Counted from the stretch's first letter, positions 1 through 9,124 are shown. The stretch is DNA of 44,731 nucleotides from Intrasporangiaceae bacterium (GCA_021324575.1 JAJPIW010000009.1:1-44731), one strand, 5' to 3'. Notes: generated by a model not told the origin, from the sequence alone. Program-made: numbers and translations.

Positions 1-1872
1 ACCGTCGCCAACCTCGTCATAGCCGCCCTACCGGCCACCGGCAAGATCACCATCGACAACAACTCCACCGGCACCATCAACCTCATCGCCGACACCGCCG
101 GCTACACGCTCGTACCGCATTGGGGTACCCCATCCCTCGTCCACCCGCCGACCGGATCGGTCGGCGCCCTCGACTGCGTGTCCGACACCTCGTGCGTGGC
201 CATCGACAGCCTCGGCAAGACGTGGGTGCTTGCCGGATCGACGTGGTCGCTGAGTCCCCCCTTCCCCGCACCCAGCGTGGTGTCGGTGTCCTGCGTCGGC
301 AACCTGCACTGCGTGGCCGTCAGTTCGGACCTCCGCAGCGCCATCTTTGACGGCGGGCGGTGGGGTGCCACCGTGGATATCGGCGCCCCCGGCACGTATG
401 GCCCAACCAGCATCTCGTGCCCGACGTCGGCCTTCTGCGCCGTGTCGTCGAACAACGGAGTCGTGTACACCTTGGCTTCCGGCACCTGGACGGCCACTAC
501 GGTCGACGTGGACGGCACCAGCATCCGCAATGTCAGCTGCCCCACGGCGACGATGTGCCTGGCCGTCGCCGACAGGGGCAACACCTATGAATGGAACGGC
601 ACCCAGTGGTCGGCCGTCGGGCAGGTCGGACTCGGGCAGGACGTCTACCTCGACTGCCCATCGACCACTGTGTGCGTAGCCGCCGACAACGGGCACGGTG
701 CCACCTGGTCGGGAGCCTGGGGCGGCATCCAGGCGGTGACCCTCGACAACGGGCCGTGGAGCGTGTCCTGCGCATCCACGACGTACTGCAGGGTGGGCGG
801 CGCCTCGGGCCAGCACGTGGACTGGAACGGGGCATCGTTCTCCGACCCCGTCCGGGATTCCGCTACCGCCACCCGCCTGACGTGCACGGCGACCAACGTG
901 TGCTGGGGCGGCCTGTACGCGCTGTCCGGTGACGAGGGCGTGGTCCGGTTCGCCCCCAGCGCCGTCGTTACCACCTTCGCCATCGTTCAGGCAACACCTC
1001 TGGACATCAGCTGCCCGACCAGAGCCTTCTGCGCGCTCATCGACATCGCAGCCTCGGCCCAGTTCGACGTCAACGGCTCGTGGCAACCGACGATGCGGAC
1101 CCAGGCCGAGGGCGGCAACCCAACCCCGGTCTCCGGCATCGACTGCGCCTCGTCGTCCTTCTGTGCCGAATCGACCTACAACTCGATCGGCGGAGGCGCT
1201 CTTATCGCCTGGAACGGGTCCGTCTGGCAAACCCTCGCCCGCAACTATGCGCAAGTCGACGTCGACTGTCCCACCTCTGCCTTCTGTATGAGTCCGGGCA
1301 GTTTCAACAGTGTCTTCACCTGGGATGGAACGCAGCAGACGCCAGCCAACGTGACAGCCGGTGGCACCCTCTCGGCCGTCAGCTGCCCGAGTGTGACCTA
1401 CTGCAGGATCGTGGCTGCCTACGGCCAGGTCACGACCTGGAACGGCACGACCTGGTCCACCGCCGTCCAGGTGGCACCGCAGGTCTACAACACCAAGTAC
1501 ATCTCGTGCTCCAGCCCCAAGCGCTGCGCGGTCGTCGACACGGCAGGCAATGCCGAGACCTGGAACGGCACGGCCTGGACCGCACCCACCCTTCTGGCTC
1601 CAGCCGGCGACGGATTCACCGGTGTGAACTGCCCTCCGACAACTTCTGTCTGGCGGCCACGACCAACGGCTACGCCCTCACCTTCGACGGCAACGCATGG
1701 TCCGCGCCGGTGCGAGTGGACCCGGGTGGTGGGTTGCGCGGAGTGGACTGCGCCGAGCCGACCTACTGCGTGGCGATCTCCGCTAGCGGCTACGCCACGA
1801 CCTTCAGCTAGCCGTTTGTCGCGCCCCGGGCCTGCACCTTGCGCCAGCCGCCGGCTCGGTTGTTGGCGATGA
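1..1872 (+). CDS. Secreted cysteine-paired repeat protein (5'-partial, 3' frameshift)
   Basis: The reading frame is open from base 1, so the gene starts outside the window; the GTG at 178 is internal. Residues 1-40 end in IADTAGYTL, resembling a short beta domain seen in actinobacterial wall or secreted proteins. Fourteen repeats of about 40 residues follow, each opening with a hydrophobic-S/D-C-x(5,6)-C motif and ending near a W-N-G-T-x-W core. The paired cysteines suggest disulfides outside the cell, and 14 units would fit two seven-bladed propellers (inference). The last 1.5 repeats lie in the next frame from about 1635 to a TAG at 1809-1811. One base appears lost at 1633-1635, so the literal frame runs as low-complexity residues to 1872. 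The break could be a sequencing error or real decay. Function unknown; adhesion or glycan binding is possible. Confidence 0.72.
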   Translation, partial: TVANLVIAALPATGKITIDNNSTGTINLIADTAGYTLVPHWGTPSLVHPPTGSVGALDCVSDTSCVAIDSLGKTWVLAGSTWSLSPPFPAPSVVSVSCVGNLHCVAVSSDLRSAIFDGGRWGATVDIGAPGTYGPTSISCPTSAFCAVSSNNGVVYTLASGTWTATTVDVDGTSIRNVSCPTATMCLAVADRGNTYEWNGTQWSAVGQVGLGQDVYLDCPSTTVCVAADNGHGATWSGAWGGIQAVTLDNGPWSVSCASTTYCRVGGASGQHVDWNGASFSDPVRDSATATRLTCTATNVCWGGLYALSGDEGVVRFAPSAVVTTFAIVQATPLDISCPTRAFCALIDIAASAQFDVNGSWQPTMRTQAEGGNPTPVSGIDCASSSFCAESTYNSIGGGALIAWNGSVWQTLARNYAQVDVDCPTSAFCMSPGSFNSVFTWDGTQQTPANVTAGGTLSAVSCPSVTYCRIVAAYGQVTTWNGTTWSTAVQVAPQVYNTKYISCSSPKRCAVVDTAGNAETWNGTAWTAPTLLAPAGDGFTGVNCPPTTSVWRPRPTATPSPSTATHGPRRCEWTRVVGCAEWTAPSRPTAWRSPLAATPRPSASRLSRPGPAPCASRRLGCWR

Positions 1873-2212
1873 CCGCGCGGAAGAGCGCCACGAGTGCCTC
1901 CTCGTCGAGCACGTCGCCCTCGCGCACCTGGATCGCGCGGGCGGTGAGGTTGCCGTGTCCCTGGTTGACCAGCCCGGTCGGGTCCGGAGCGATCGGGTCG
2001 TAGATGAAGACGTTGAGATGCGTCTTGGCGCCGAGAAGGGCGCAGATGTTGCCGTCCAGCACGAAGTACGGCTGGACGGTCCGCTTGATCGTCTCCTCGA
2101 CCTCGGGGTCGGCCTCGTGGACCAGCCGGCGCACCGTGCGGGCGACCTGGCCCTGCCAGGGCACCAACCCGTCGATGTAGTCGTCGACCCTCGGGTCGCG
2201 GTCCGCGCTCAT
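1808..2212 (-). CDS. DUF1801 (YdhG-like) domain protein
   Basis: A 134-residue protein with the DUF1801 fold pattern: an N-terminal DDYIDGL helix, EETIKRTVQPYFVLDG and a KTHLNVFIY strand. Family members are small cytoplasmic proteins; some resemble YdhG of Bacillus, and no reaction is established. I chose the ATG at 2212 because GGAAGGTGGG lies about 10 nt upstream; a GTG at 2227 would add five residues but sits on that sequence. The gene converges on the repeat protein. Its TAG stop and the ancestral TAG of the neighbour are the two strands of one CTAG at 1808-1811. Confidence 0.8.
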   Translation of the reverse strand: MSADRDPRVDDYIDGLVPWQGQVARTVRRLVHEADPEVEETIKRTVQPYFVLDGNICALLGAKTHLNVFIYDPIAPDPTGLVNQGHGNLTARAIQVREGDVLDEEALVALFRAVIANNRAGGWRKVQARGATNG

Positions 2213-2288
2213 CGGCCGGCCACCCACCTTCCCGTATGCCGTGTGCCCACCGAGCCATTGTGGCCCGGCGGGCAGGCATCCGGTCGGG

Positions 2289-3803
2289 TCAGGACTGGCC
2301 GAGTTTTGCCAGGATGAGTGCCCGCGCCTTGGCGGCGTCGGCCTGGCCCTTCATCGCCTTCATGACCTGACCGATGAGGGCGCCGGCCGCCTGGACCTTG
2401 CCCTCCCGGATCTTGTCGGCGACCTCCGGGTTGGCGGCGATGACCGCGTCGACGGCGGCCTCGAGGGCGCCGTCGTCGCGGACCAGCTCGAGCCCGCGGG
2501 CGTCAGCGACCAACGTCGGGGTGCCCTCACCGTCGAGGACTCCCTCCCACACCTGCCGGGCCATCGAGTCGTTGAGCCGGCCGGCGGTCACCAGACCCTC
2601 GAGCTCGACGACGTGGGCCGGGGTGACACCCAGCCCCGCGGCATACGACGAGACGTCCTGGCCGTCGGTGTTGGCGCGCCGGGCGACCTCACCGGACCAC
2701 CACTTGCGGGCCCCGGCCGGGGTCGCACCGGCGGCGACGGTCTCCTCGATCGTCTCCACCAGCCCGGCGTTGACGACGTCGCGCATCTCCAGATCGCTGT
2801 AACCCCAAGTAGATTGGAGCCGCCTGAGCCGAGCAGCCGGGTTCTCCGGCAGGGTCGCCCGGAGCGCCTCGACCGTCTCGCGTGACGGGGCGACCGGGAC
2901 GAGGTCGGGCTCGGGGAAGTAGCGGTAGTCCTCGGCGTCGGACTTCTCCCGGCCACTCGTCGTGATGCCGGTGTCCTCGTGCCAGTGCCGGGTCTCCTGG
3001 ACGACCTTGCCGCCCGAGGAGAGGATCGCACCGTGCCGGCCGATCTCGTAGCGGACGGCCCGCTCGACCGAGCGCAGCGAGTTGACGTTCTTGGTCTCCG
3101 AGCGCGTACCGAGCGTTGTCGAGCCCTTGGGCATGAGCGACAGGTTGACGTCGCAGCGCATCGAGCCCTGCTCCATCTTCACGTCGGAGACCCCGAGCGC
3201 CTTGACCAGGTCGCGCAGGGCGGCGACGTAGGCCCGCGCGATCTCCGGGGCCCGCTCCCCCGTGCCCAGCATCGGCTTGGTGACGATCTCGATGAGCGGG
3301 ATCCCGGCCCGGTTGTAGTCGACGAGCGAGTGGTCGGCGCCGTGGATCCGGCCGGTCGCGCCACCGACGTGCAGTGACTTGCCGGTGTCCTCCTCCATGT
3401 GTGCGCGCTCGATCTCGACCCGGTAGACCGTGCCGTCGTCGAGCTCGACGTCGAGGAAGCCGCCGAACGAGATCGGCTCGTCGTACTGGCTGGTCTGGAA
3501 GTTCTTGGGCATGTCCGGGTAGAAGTAGTTCTTCCTGGCGAAGCGGCACCACTCGGCGATCTCGCAGTTGAGCGCCAGACCGATCCGGATCGCCGACTCG
3601 ACGCCCTTCTCGTTCACCACGGGCAGCGCACCGGGCAGGCCCAGACAGGTCGGGCAGACCTGCGAGTTCGGTTCTGCGCCAAAGGTAGTCGCGCAGCCAC
3701 AAAACATCTTTGTGGCCGTGTTCAGCTCGACGTGCACTTCCAGCCCGAGGACCGGGTCGTATGCCGCGAGCGCCTCTTCGAAGGGGATCGTCGCCTCGGT
3801 CAT
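2289..3803 (-). CDS. gatB: Asp/Glu-tRNA(Asn/Gln) amidotransferase subunit B
   Basis: GatB binds misacylated Glu-tRNA(Gln) or Asp-tRNA(Asn), phosphorylates the side chain with ATP and uses ammonia delivered from GatA to form the amide. At 504 residues it is close to the usual 480-500. The N-terminal catalytic part begins [10 protein letters not shown] and carries cysteines C35, C37, C50 and C53 in the metal-binding arrangement of the family. The C-terminal helical/YqeY-like tail binds tRNA. The start ATG overlaps the gatA stop as ATGA, so translation is coupled. There is no glutaminyl-tRNA synthetase in view, consistent with the indirect actinobacterial route. Unlike Mycobacterium tuberculosis, no pfkA lies between gatA and gatB. 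Confidence 0.97.
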   Translation of the reverse strand: MTEATIPFEEALAAYDPVLGLEVHVELNTATKMFCGCATTFGAEPNSQVCPTCLGLPGALPVVNEKGVESAIRIGLALNCEIAEWCRFARKNYFYPDMPKNFQTSQYDEPISFGGFLDVELDDGTVYRVEIERAHMEEDTGKSLHVGGATGRIHGADHSLVDYNRAGIPLIEIVTKPMLGTGERAPEIARAYVAALRDLVKALGVSDVKMEQGSMRCDVNLSLMPKGSTTLGTRSETKNVNSLRSVERAVRYEIGRHGAILSSGGKVVQETRHWHEDTGITTSGREKSDAEDYRYFPEPDLVPVAPSRETVEALRATLPENPAARLRRLQSTWGYSDLEMRDVVNAGLVETIEETVAAGATPAGARKWWSGEVARRANTDGQDVSSYAAGLGVTPAHVVELEGLVTAGRLNDSMARQVWEGVLDGEGTPTLVADARGLELVRDDGALEAAVDAVIAANPEVADKIREGKVQAAGALIGQVMKAMKGQADAAKARALILAKLGQS

Positions 3804-5368
3804 CGCGCACCTCCCGTCGTTGCGTCTGCGGAGTTGGGGGCGCCGACCCTCAGATCCGCAGACGCAAGGAGGAGGTCGGGGGCCCGGTCGAGCAGCGGCC
3901 CGCCCCAGGTCTCGGTGAGGGCGGCCTCGAGAGCCGCACCCACGGCATAGAGCCTTTCGTCCTTCGTGGCCGGCGCGAGGAACTGGATGCCGGTCGGGAG
4001 CCCGTCCTCGGGCGCGAGCCCGGTCGGGACCGACATCCCGGGGACGCCGGCGAGGTTGGCCGGGATGGTGGCGATGTCGTTGAGGTACATAGCCATCGGG
4101 TCGTCGAGCTTGTCGCCGAGCTTGAACGCCGTGGTCGGCGCGGTCGGCGACGCGAGCACGTCGGCGGTCTCGAAGGCACGGGCGAAGTCGTCGGCGATGA
4201 GCCGGCGGACCTTCTGGGCCGACCCGTAGTAGGCGTCGTAGTAGCCACTCGACAGGGCATAGGTGCCCAGGATGATCCGGCGCTTCACCTCGTCGCCGAA
4301 GCCGGCGTCGCGGGTGGCTGCCATCACCTGCTCCGCGCTGGGGTCGGCGACCCCGTCGGGGAGGACCCGCAGGCCGTAGCGCATCGCGTCGAACTTGGCC
4401 AGGTTGGAGGATGCCTCGCTCGGCAGGATGAGGTAGTAGGCAGCGAGGGCGTACTCGAAGTTGGGGCAGGACACCTCGACGACCTCGGCGCCCCGGGCGA
4501 CGAGGGCCGCGATGGCCTCGTCGAAGCGCTGCTGCACCCCGGCCTGGAAGCCGGCGCCGGTGAGCTCCTTGACGATGCCGATCCGCATCCCCGTCACATC
4601 GGCGCGGCGGGCGGCCTCGACGACCGGGGGCACCGGTGCGTCGATCGAGGTGGAGTCCAGCGGGTCATGGCCGCCGATGAGGTCGTGCAGCAGGGCGGCG
4701 TCGAGGACGGTCCGCGTGCACGGCCCGGCCTGGTCCAGCGAGGAGGCCAAGGCCACGAGGCCGTACCGAGAGACCCCTCCATAAGTGGGCTTGGTGCCGA
4801 CCGTGCCGGTGACCGCTGCCGGCTGACGGATCGAGCCGCCGGTGTCGGTGCCGATGGCCAGCGGCGCCTGGAACGAGGCGACCACCGAGCTCGAACCGCC
4901 GCCCGACCCGCCTGGGATCCGGGTGAGGTCCCACGGGTTGTGGGTCGGTCCGTAGGCGGAGTGCTCCGTCGAGGACCCCATGGCGAACTCGTCCATGTTG
5001 AGCTTGCCGAGGATCGGCAACCCGGCCTCGCGCAGCCTGCGGACAAGCGTGGCGTCGTAGGGCGGGATCCAGCCTTCGAGGATGCGCGATCCGCACGTCG
5101 TCGGCAGCCCCTTGGTGGCCATGACGTCCTTGACCGCGATCGGCACGCCGGCCATCGGGTGCAGCTGCTCCCCCGCGGCCCGACGGTCGTCGATCGCCTT
5201 GGCCTGGTCGAGCGCGCCGGCCCCGTCGACGTGCAGGTAGGCGTGGACCGCGCCGTCGACGGCAGCGGTGCGGTCCAGGTGGGCCTGGGTCAGCTCGACC
5301 GAGCTGATCTCGCCGGCGGCGAGGGCCGCGGCCATCTCGGCGGCGGTGGAGCGGATGGGGTCAGTCAC
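3800..5368 (-). CDS. gatA: Asp/Glu-tRNA(Asn/Gln) amidotransferase subunit A
   Basis: GatA is the glutaminase of the GatCAB complex. It hydrolyses glutamine and channels ammonia to GatB. The amidase-signature triad is visible: K80 in VPIAVKD, S155 in [10 protein letters not shown] and S179 in [12 protein letters not shown]. These agree with the Lys-cisSer-Ser positions known for bacterial GatA. Length is 522 residues, slightly above the usual 485-500. The second gene of gatC-gatA-gatB; the 90-nt gap after gatC contains an inverted pair of the GTATGCCG octamer, and the 3' end overlaps gatB by 4 nt. Confidence 0.97.
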   Translation of the reverse strand: MTDPIRSTAAEMAAALAAGEISSVELTQAHLDRTAAVDGAVHAYLHVDGAGALDQAKAIDDRRAAGEQLHPMAGVPIAVKDVMATKGLPTTCGSRILEGWIPPYDATLVRRLREAGLPILGKLNMDEFAMGSSTEHSAYGPTHNPWDLTRIPGGSGGGSSSVVASFQAPLAIGTDTGGSIRQPAAVTGTVGTKPTYGGVSRYGLVALASSLDQAGPCTRTVLDAALLHDLIGGHDPLDSTSIDAPVPPVVEAARRADVTGMRIGIVKELTGAGFQAGVQQRFDEAIAALVARGAEVVEVSCPNFEYALAAYYLILPSEASSNLAKFDAMRYGLRVLPDGVADPSAEQVMAATRDAGFGDEVKRRIILGTYALSSGYYDAYYGSAQKVRRLIADDFARAFETADVLASPTAPTTAFKLGDKLDDPMAMYLNDIATIPANLAGVPGMSVPTGLAPEDGLPTGIQFLAPATKDERLYAVGAALEAALTETWGGPLLDRAPDLLLASADLRVGAPNSADATTGGAR

Positions 5369-5410
5369 GCGGTGGTGTCCTTGGTCGGGTCGGTCAGGGA
5401 GAGGTGGGCC

Positions 5411-5437
5411 GTATGCCGGGTGCGCACCGCGGCATAC
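5411..5437. repeat. Inverted pair of GTATGCCG octamers between gatC and gatA
   Basis: GTATGCCG at 5411-5418 and its complement CGGCATAC at 5430-5437 flank a GGTGCGCACC palindrome. The 27 nt can therefore fold into an almost fully paired hairpin in the gatC-gatA gap. It could attenuate transcription within the operon or be a special arrangement of the repeated octamer. The pairing is seen in the sequence; the function is inferred. Confidence 0.6.
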
Positions 5438-5458
5438 GAGGTCGCCTCAGGCGTCGGT

Positions 5459-5755
5459 TCAGTCTTCGGTAAGGATGCGCGGCACCGAGAACCGGTCGTC
5501 CTCGACGGCCGGCGCGGCGGCGAGCACGGCCTGGGTCCCGAGCGAGGGGACGACGACGTCGGCCCGGGTGACGTTGGTGAGCGGCAGCGGGTGGCTCATC
5601 GGCTCGACGCCATCGGTCGGCGCCTTCTGGACCTTGGCCACGGACTCGAGGATGACGCCCAGCTCGCCGACCATCCGGTCCAGCTCGGCGTCGGAGAGGT
5701 CGATCCGGGCGAGCCCGGCGAGGTGCGCGACGTCGTCGCGGGTCAGTTCGGCCAT
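5459..5755 (-). CDS. gatC: Asp/Glu-tRNA(Asn/Gln) amidotransferase subunit C
   Basis: GatC is a small subunit that wraps around GatA and stabilises GatCAB. The 98-residue length is normal. The N-terminal helical pattern (VAHLAGLARIDLSDAEL) and the conserved GVEPMSHPLPL segment identify it. The frame is open further upstream, but the ATG at 5755 matches the family N-terminus. A TAGACT box lies 7 nt upstream of it, suggesting a leaderless transcript. It is the first gene of gatC-gatA-gatB and is divergent from the ychJ-like gene. Confidence 0.95.
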   Translation of the reverse strand: MAELTRDDVAHLAGLARIDLSDAELDRMVGELGVILESVAKVQKAPTDGVEPMSHPLPLTNVTRADVVVPSLGTQAVLAAAPAVEDDRFSVPRILTED

Positions 5756-5762
5756 GCGGGTA

Positions 5763-5768
5763 AGTCTA
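5763..5768 (-). promoter_or_regulatory. Putative -10 box of leaderless gatC promoter
   Basis: TAGACT on the minus strand sits 7 nt before the gatC ATG, the spacing expected when transcription starts at the start codon. No convincing -35 (only GTCGAA 17 nt upstream) and no ribosome binding site are visible. Confidence 0.45.
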
Positions 5769-5828
5769 TGGGCGGGGCGAACCGGTTCGACCCGACCCTT
5801 CGGCGCCCTCGACCCAGGGGGTCCCCGA

Positions 5829-5834
5829 TAGGTT
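5829..5834 (+). promoter_or_regulatory. Putative -10 box of leaderless ychJ-like gene
   Basis: TAGGTT lies 6 nt upstream of the GTG at 5841, with no Shine-Dalgarno sequence between them. This fits a leaderless transcript. The assignment rests on spacing only. Confidence 0.35.
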
Positions 5835-5840
5835 CGCGGG

Positions 5841-6227
5841 GTGATCTCCGTCGCGTGCCCGTGCGGTTCCGGGGCGGCGTATGCCGCGTGCTGCGGCCCG
5901 CTCCACCAAGACGCCCAGCCGGCGCCGACCGCGTTGGCGCTGATGCGGTCCCGGTATGCCGCATTCGCCATCGGGGACGGGGACTACCTGTTCCGCACCT
6001 GGTATCCGCGGACGCGCCCGGACGCCGTCGGTCTGGATCCGGCGCTGACCTGGACCGGGTTGGAGATCACCGACCTGGTAGCCGGTGGGCCGGATGACGA
6101 TGCGGGCGAGGTCGCCTTCGTGGCGCGTTGGCACACCCGGAGCGGTGAGGAGGGGGCCGTGACCGAGCGCAGCCGGTTCGTCCGGCGGGCAGGTCGCTGG
6201 CTCTATCTCGACGGCGTCCACGACTGA
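5841..6227 (+). CDS. YchJ-like (UPF0225) SEC-C motif protein
   Basis: A 128-residue protein with an N-terminal metal-binding SEC-C motif (CPCGSGAAYAACCGP, residues 6-20), followed by the family-typical segment ALALMRSRYAAFAIGD and an NTF2-like beta sheet with TWTGLEI and RFVRRAGRWLYLDG. The family (YchJ/UPF0225) has no established reaction. The SEC-C zinc motif is otherwise known from SecA tails. GTG start at 5841, divergent from gatC. Two octamer copies fall in its 5' coding part (5879 and 5954), both at Tyr-Ala codon pairs. Confidence 0.88.
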   Translation: MISVACPCGSGAAYAACCGPLHQDAQPAPTALALMRSRYAAFAIGDGDYLFRTWYPRTRPDAVGLDPALTWTGLEITDLVAGGPDDDAGEVAFVARWHTRSGEEGAVTERSRFVRRAGRWLYLDGVHD

Positions 6228-6303
6228 CCGCTGGCCAACCTCCCACGGCAGGAACGCATTGGCGAGCCGACGCGCTCTGGACCTCGCACGGCATGCTTGC
6301 CCC

Positions 6304-7248
6304 ATGCGGATGATGACGCCCACCGTCGGTCTTGTCATCGCCTTCGCCCTGGTCGGTTGCGGCAGTTCCAAGCATCCCGCGACCTCGACGCCACCCGGCT
6401 CGGCGACCACCGCCGCGAACTCGTCCTCACCGCCTGCGCCATCGCCGCGGCCATCTGGGGCCTCGACGTCCGCTTCGACCTCCCTGATCGCGTCGGGAAT
6501 GCCGCAGCCCGCCCACGTCGTGGTGGTCGTGATCGAGAACCACGCTGTTGCAGAGGTTTTGGGCAACCCAAAGGCTCCGTTCCTGAACGGCTTGGCGGCC
6601 CACGGAGCCACCTTCACCAGGTTCTACGCGATCACCCATCCCAGCGAGCCGAACTACCTGGCCCTCTTCTCCGGCTCGACGCACGGCCTGTCCAGCGATG
6701 CGTGCCCGGTGCGCTACCCCGGCGCGAACCTGGCCGGTTCTTTGCTCGAGGCCAGGATGACGTTCACCGGGTATGCCGAGGACCTCCCCGAGTCCGGGTT
6801 CACTGGTTGCACCAGTGGGGGCTACGCGCGCAAGCACAGTCCGTGGGTCAGCTTCACCAGGGTGCCGGCTCAGGTCAGCCAGCCGATGAGCTCCTTCCCC
6901 CGTGACTACGCCTCACTGCCGACCGTCTCGTTCGTCATCCCGAACCTGCAGCACGACATGCACGACGGAACGGTGGCCCAAGCCGACAGCTGGCTGGAGC
7001 AGCACCTGTCCGGATACGTGACCTGGGCCCAAGCCCACAACAGCTTGCTCATCGTCACGGCCGACGAGGACGACCACAGCGCCGACAACCGCATCCCCGC
7101 ACTCATCGTGGGGGCAGGCGTGAAGGCCGGGCACTACGGGCAGCGCTACGACCTCTACTCGCTGCTGCGGCTGATCGAGGACATGTACGGGCTGCCGCGC
7201 CTCGCCAACAGCGCCACCGCCACCCCGATCAACGGCATCTGGGACTGA
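6304..7248 (+). CDS. Lipoprotein phosphoesterase (acid-phosphatase/phospholipase C-like)
   Basis: A 314-residue exported protein of the PF04185 phosphoesterase family. The ATG at 6304 gives a lipoprotein signal peptide (MRMMTPTVGLVIAFALVG then C19). A Ser/Thr/Pro-rich linker of about 35 residues follows, then the catalytic core starting HVVVVVIENHAVAEVLGN. Family hallmarks are THPSEPNYLALFSG, VIPNLQHDMHDG and IVTADEDD, which supply metal and active-site ligands. Upstream in-frame codons from 6259 lack a signal sequence, so the later start is preferred. It probably acts on phosphomonoesters or phospholipids at the outer membrane face; substrate unknown. It converges with the antiporter gene, with only 12 nt between stops. 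Confidence 0.85.
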   Translation: MRMMTPTVGLVIAFALVGCGSSKHPATSTPPGSATTAANSSSPPAPSPRPSGASTSASTSLIASGMPQPAHVVVVVIENHAVAEVLGNPKAPFLNGLAAHGATFTRFYAITHPSEPNYLALFSGSTHGLSSDACPVRYPGANLAGSLLEARMTFTGYAEDLPESGFTGCTSGGYARKHSPWVSFTRVPAQVSQPMSSFPRDYASLPTVSFVIPNLQHDMHDGTVAQADSWLEQHLSGYVTWAQAHNSLLIVTADEDDHSADNRIPALIVGAGVKAGHYGQRYDLYSLLRLIEDMYGLPRLANSATATPINGIWD

Positions 7249-7260
7249 CCGTCACGCCAT

Positions 7261-8838
7261 TCACTCGAGGGGGTTCGCCCGCAAGAACCGCACTTCCTCG
7301 ATGTCGAGGCGAGCCTGCACCTGCCGCAGCACGATGTCGTCGATGCGCTGCTCGTCGCGCAGTTCCAGGAGGGCCTCGCGGCGCCGGCCGATGAGCGCGA
7401 TGGAGAGGCTTGAGTACTGGTCGTGGTGCTGGACGATGGGGTCGCCTTCCGCGCCGCCGGCCGCGAGGAGCTTGCGCTGCTTGTCCAGCTCGTGACGGAC
7501 TCGCTCGACCACTCGCTGCCCGCTGCCGAGCTCGTCGGCCGTGGTGTCGAGAGCCTCGATGGCTGCCTCGAGGGTGTACTCGTCGGCGAACTGGAGCTCC
7601 TCGGCGACCGAGGTGTCCACCGGTAGCCGCGCAAACCGCACGACAGACGGCAGTAACAGCGCTTGGAGCAGGGTCAGCAGGATCACGCCGCAGGTGATCA
7701 GCACGAGGAGGTCGCGGCCGGGGAACGGGGCGCCGGAGTCCAGCGTCTGCGGGACGGCAAGGACCGCGGCGAGCGAGATGGCGCCGCGGAACCCGGCGAC
7801 CGCGCTCACGGTGCGCCGTCGCGCCGGGACACGGCGCAACCGTTGGGCCGGACGGCGGTCGAGGAGCCGGATGAGGTAAGGCGTGGTGTAGAGCCACACC
7901 CACCGCACCCCGATCACGACGGCTGTGACGACGAGGACGTCGACCAGGGCACGGAGCGTGGAAGCACTGTCCAGCCCGCGGAAGGCGGACTGGGCAGAGA
8001 GTCCGACCAGCACGAACAGCGCGCTGCTGAGGACCGTGGTGGACAGTGCCCAGAACGGGATGACGACCTGACGAGTCAGCGCACCGGTGATCCGTGAGGT
8101 CACCTGGCTCATGAACAGCCCGCAGACCACGACGGCCAGCACACCGGAGGCGTGGACGATGTCCGCCAGCAGGAAGGCGGCGAACGGGGTCACCAGCATG
8201 GCGATGCCCTCGAGCATGGGGTCGTCCATCCGGCGGCGCAGCTGCCAGCTGACAATTCCCACGAGACCGCCCGCGAGCACGCCTCCGCCGTACGCCAGCA
8301 CCAGGAGCCAGCTCACGCGCCAAGGGGTGAGGTGCTCCTCGCCGACCGTCACGCCCACGGCCAACCCGTAGAGGACCAGAGCTGTGCCGTCGTTGACCAG
8401 GCTCTCGGCGCGCAGCACGGTGACGGTGCGGCGCGGCAGGTCGCGGGCCAGGACGCCGACCGCGGTCGCGTCGGTGGGCGCCAGTGCGGCGCCGAGGACC
8501 CACGCCGGGCCCCAATCGAGGCCGAGCCCGTGCGCGGCGGCGGCGACCGCGGCGGCGGTGGCGACCACCAGCGCGGTGCTGGTCAGGACCACGACCCGCA
8601 GGTTGTTGCGGATCTCCCGCAGGGAGGTCGTCAGGCTCTCCCAGTACAGCAATGCGGGGAGGAACACGAGAAGCACCACCTGCGGTGGCAGCTGGGCCTG
8701 CCGCAAGTGCGGCACGAACCCGACCAGCACCCCGACCAGCACGAGCAGGATGGCCGGCGCGATCGGGTAGCGGCGCGCGAGCGCGCCGCACAGGACCAGG
8801 GCGACCCCGAGCACGACAACCATCTCGAGTCCAAGCAC
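7261..8838 (-). CDS. CPA1-family Na+/H+ antiporter
   Basis: A 525-residue membrane protein. About twelve hydrophobic segments fill residues 1-400, with a charged cytoplasmic tail of about 120 residues rich in predicted helix. CPA1 signatures are the PTD motif (ALAPTDATAV, residues 119-128) and ESLVNDGTALVLYG (145-158), which include the ion-binding acidic residues. It likely exchanges cytoplasmic Na+ or K+ for protons to control pH and salt. The frame is open to 9009 through pseudogene debris. I chose the GTG at 8838 (VLGLEMVVVLG), matching antiporter N-termini; ATG 8823 is possible. No copy of the GTATGCCG octamer occurs within it. Confidence 0.88.
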   Translation of the reverse strand: MLGLEMVVVLGVALVLCGALARRYPIAPAILLVLVGVLVGFVPHLRQAQLPPQVVLLVFLPALLYWESLTTSLREIRNNLRVVVLTSTALVVATAAAVAAAAHGLGLDWGPAWVLGAALAPTDATAVGVLARDLPRRTVTVLRAESLVNDGTALVLYGLAVGVTVGEEHLTPWRVSWLLVLAYGGGVLAGGLVGIVSWQLRRRMDDPMLEGIAMLVTPFAAFLLADIVHASGVLAVVVCGLFMSQVTSRITGALTRQVVIPFWALSTTVLSSALFVLVGLSAQSAFRGLDSASTLRALVDVLVVTAVVIGVRWVWLYTTPYLIRLLDRRPAQRLRRVPARRRTVSAVAGFRGAISLAAVLAVPQTLDSGAPFPGRDLLVLITCGVILLTLLQALLLPSVVRFARLPVDTSVAEELQFADEYTLEAAIEALDTTADELGSGQRVVERVRHELDKQRKLLAAGGAEGDPIVQHHDQYSSLSIALIGRRREALLELRDEQRIDDIVLRQVQARLDIEEVRFLRANPLE

Positions 8839-8879
8839 GGACTCATCTTGACCAGCCTCAGGGCCCCCCGACCACCCTC

Positions 8880-9112
8880 GGACCGGCAGGTGGACGAGCT
8901 CGCCACGGCCCAGCACCCCGGAGCGGGCCACGTTGTCCATACCCAGCAGGCCTGCCGGACACCCGTGACCAGCCGGAGCTCGGCTTGCGTGTCGAGCTCG
9001 ACCGGACATCCCAACCGTGGTGTGCCACCTCGCCGAGTCGAGGACCGGCGAGCCCGGCCACCGTCAGCGGCGTCGACAGGAACCCGACCGGCACCTCCGA
9101 CGAGGAATGCTG
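8880..9112 (-). pseudogene. Remnant of a maleylpyruvate isomerase/DinB-like (MDMPI-type) gene
   Basis: On the minus strand three frames carry successive pieces of one family. About 9094-9005 reads GFLSTPLTVAGL...RLGEVAHHGWDVR. A one-base shift then gives VELDTQAELRLVTGVRQA. A further shift gives GLLGMDNVARSGVLGR up to about 8880. The RL-x-E-x3-H-x-WDV core resembles the mycothiol-dependent maleylpyruvate isomerase family. No single frame spans the region, so it is read as a decayed 3' part of such a gene. Assignment is by motif only. Confidence 0.45.
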
Positions 9113-9124
9113 GTCCGCGGTCGT

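Noticed and set aside
3710-6097. A 795-codon plus-strand frame over gatA and gatC
   Set aside because: Antisense shadow of two unmistakable genes, composed of low-complexity Arg/Gly/Asp residues.
8839-9009. N-terminal extension of the antiporter from 9009
   Set aside because: The extra 57 residues are hydrophilic and overlap frames carrying pseudogene motifs. Antiporters of this family start at VLGLEMVVV-like sequence.
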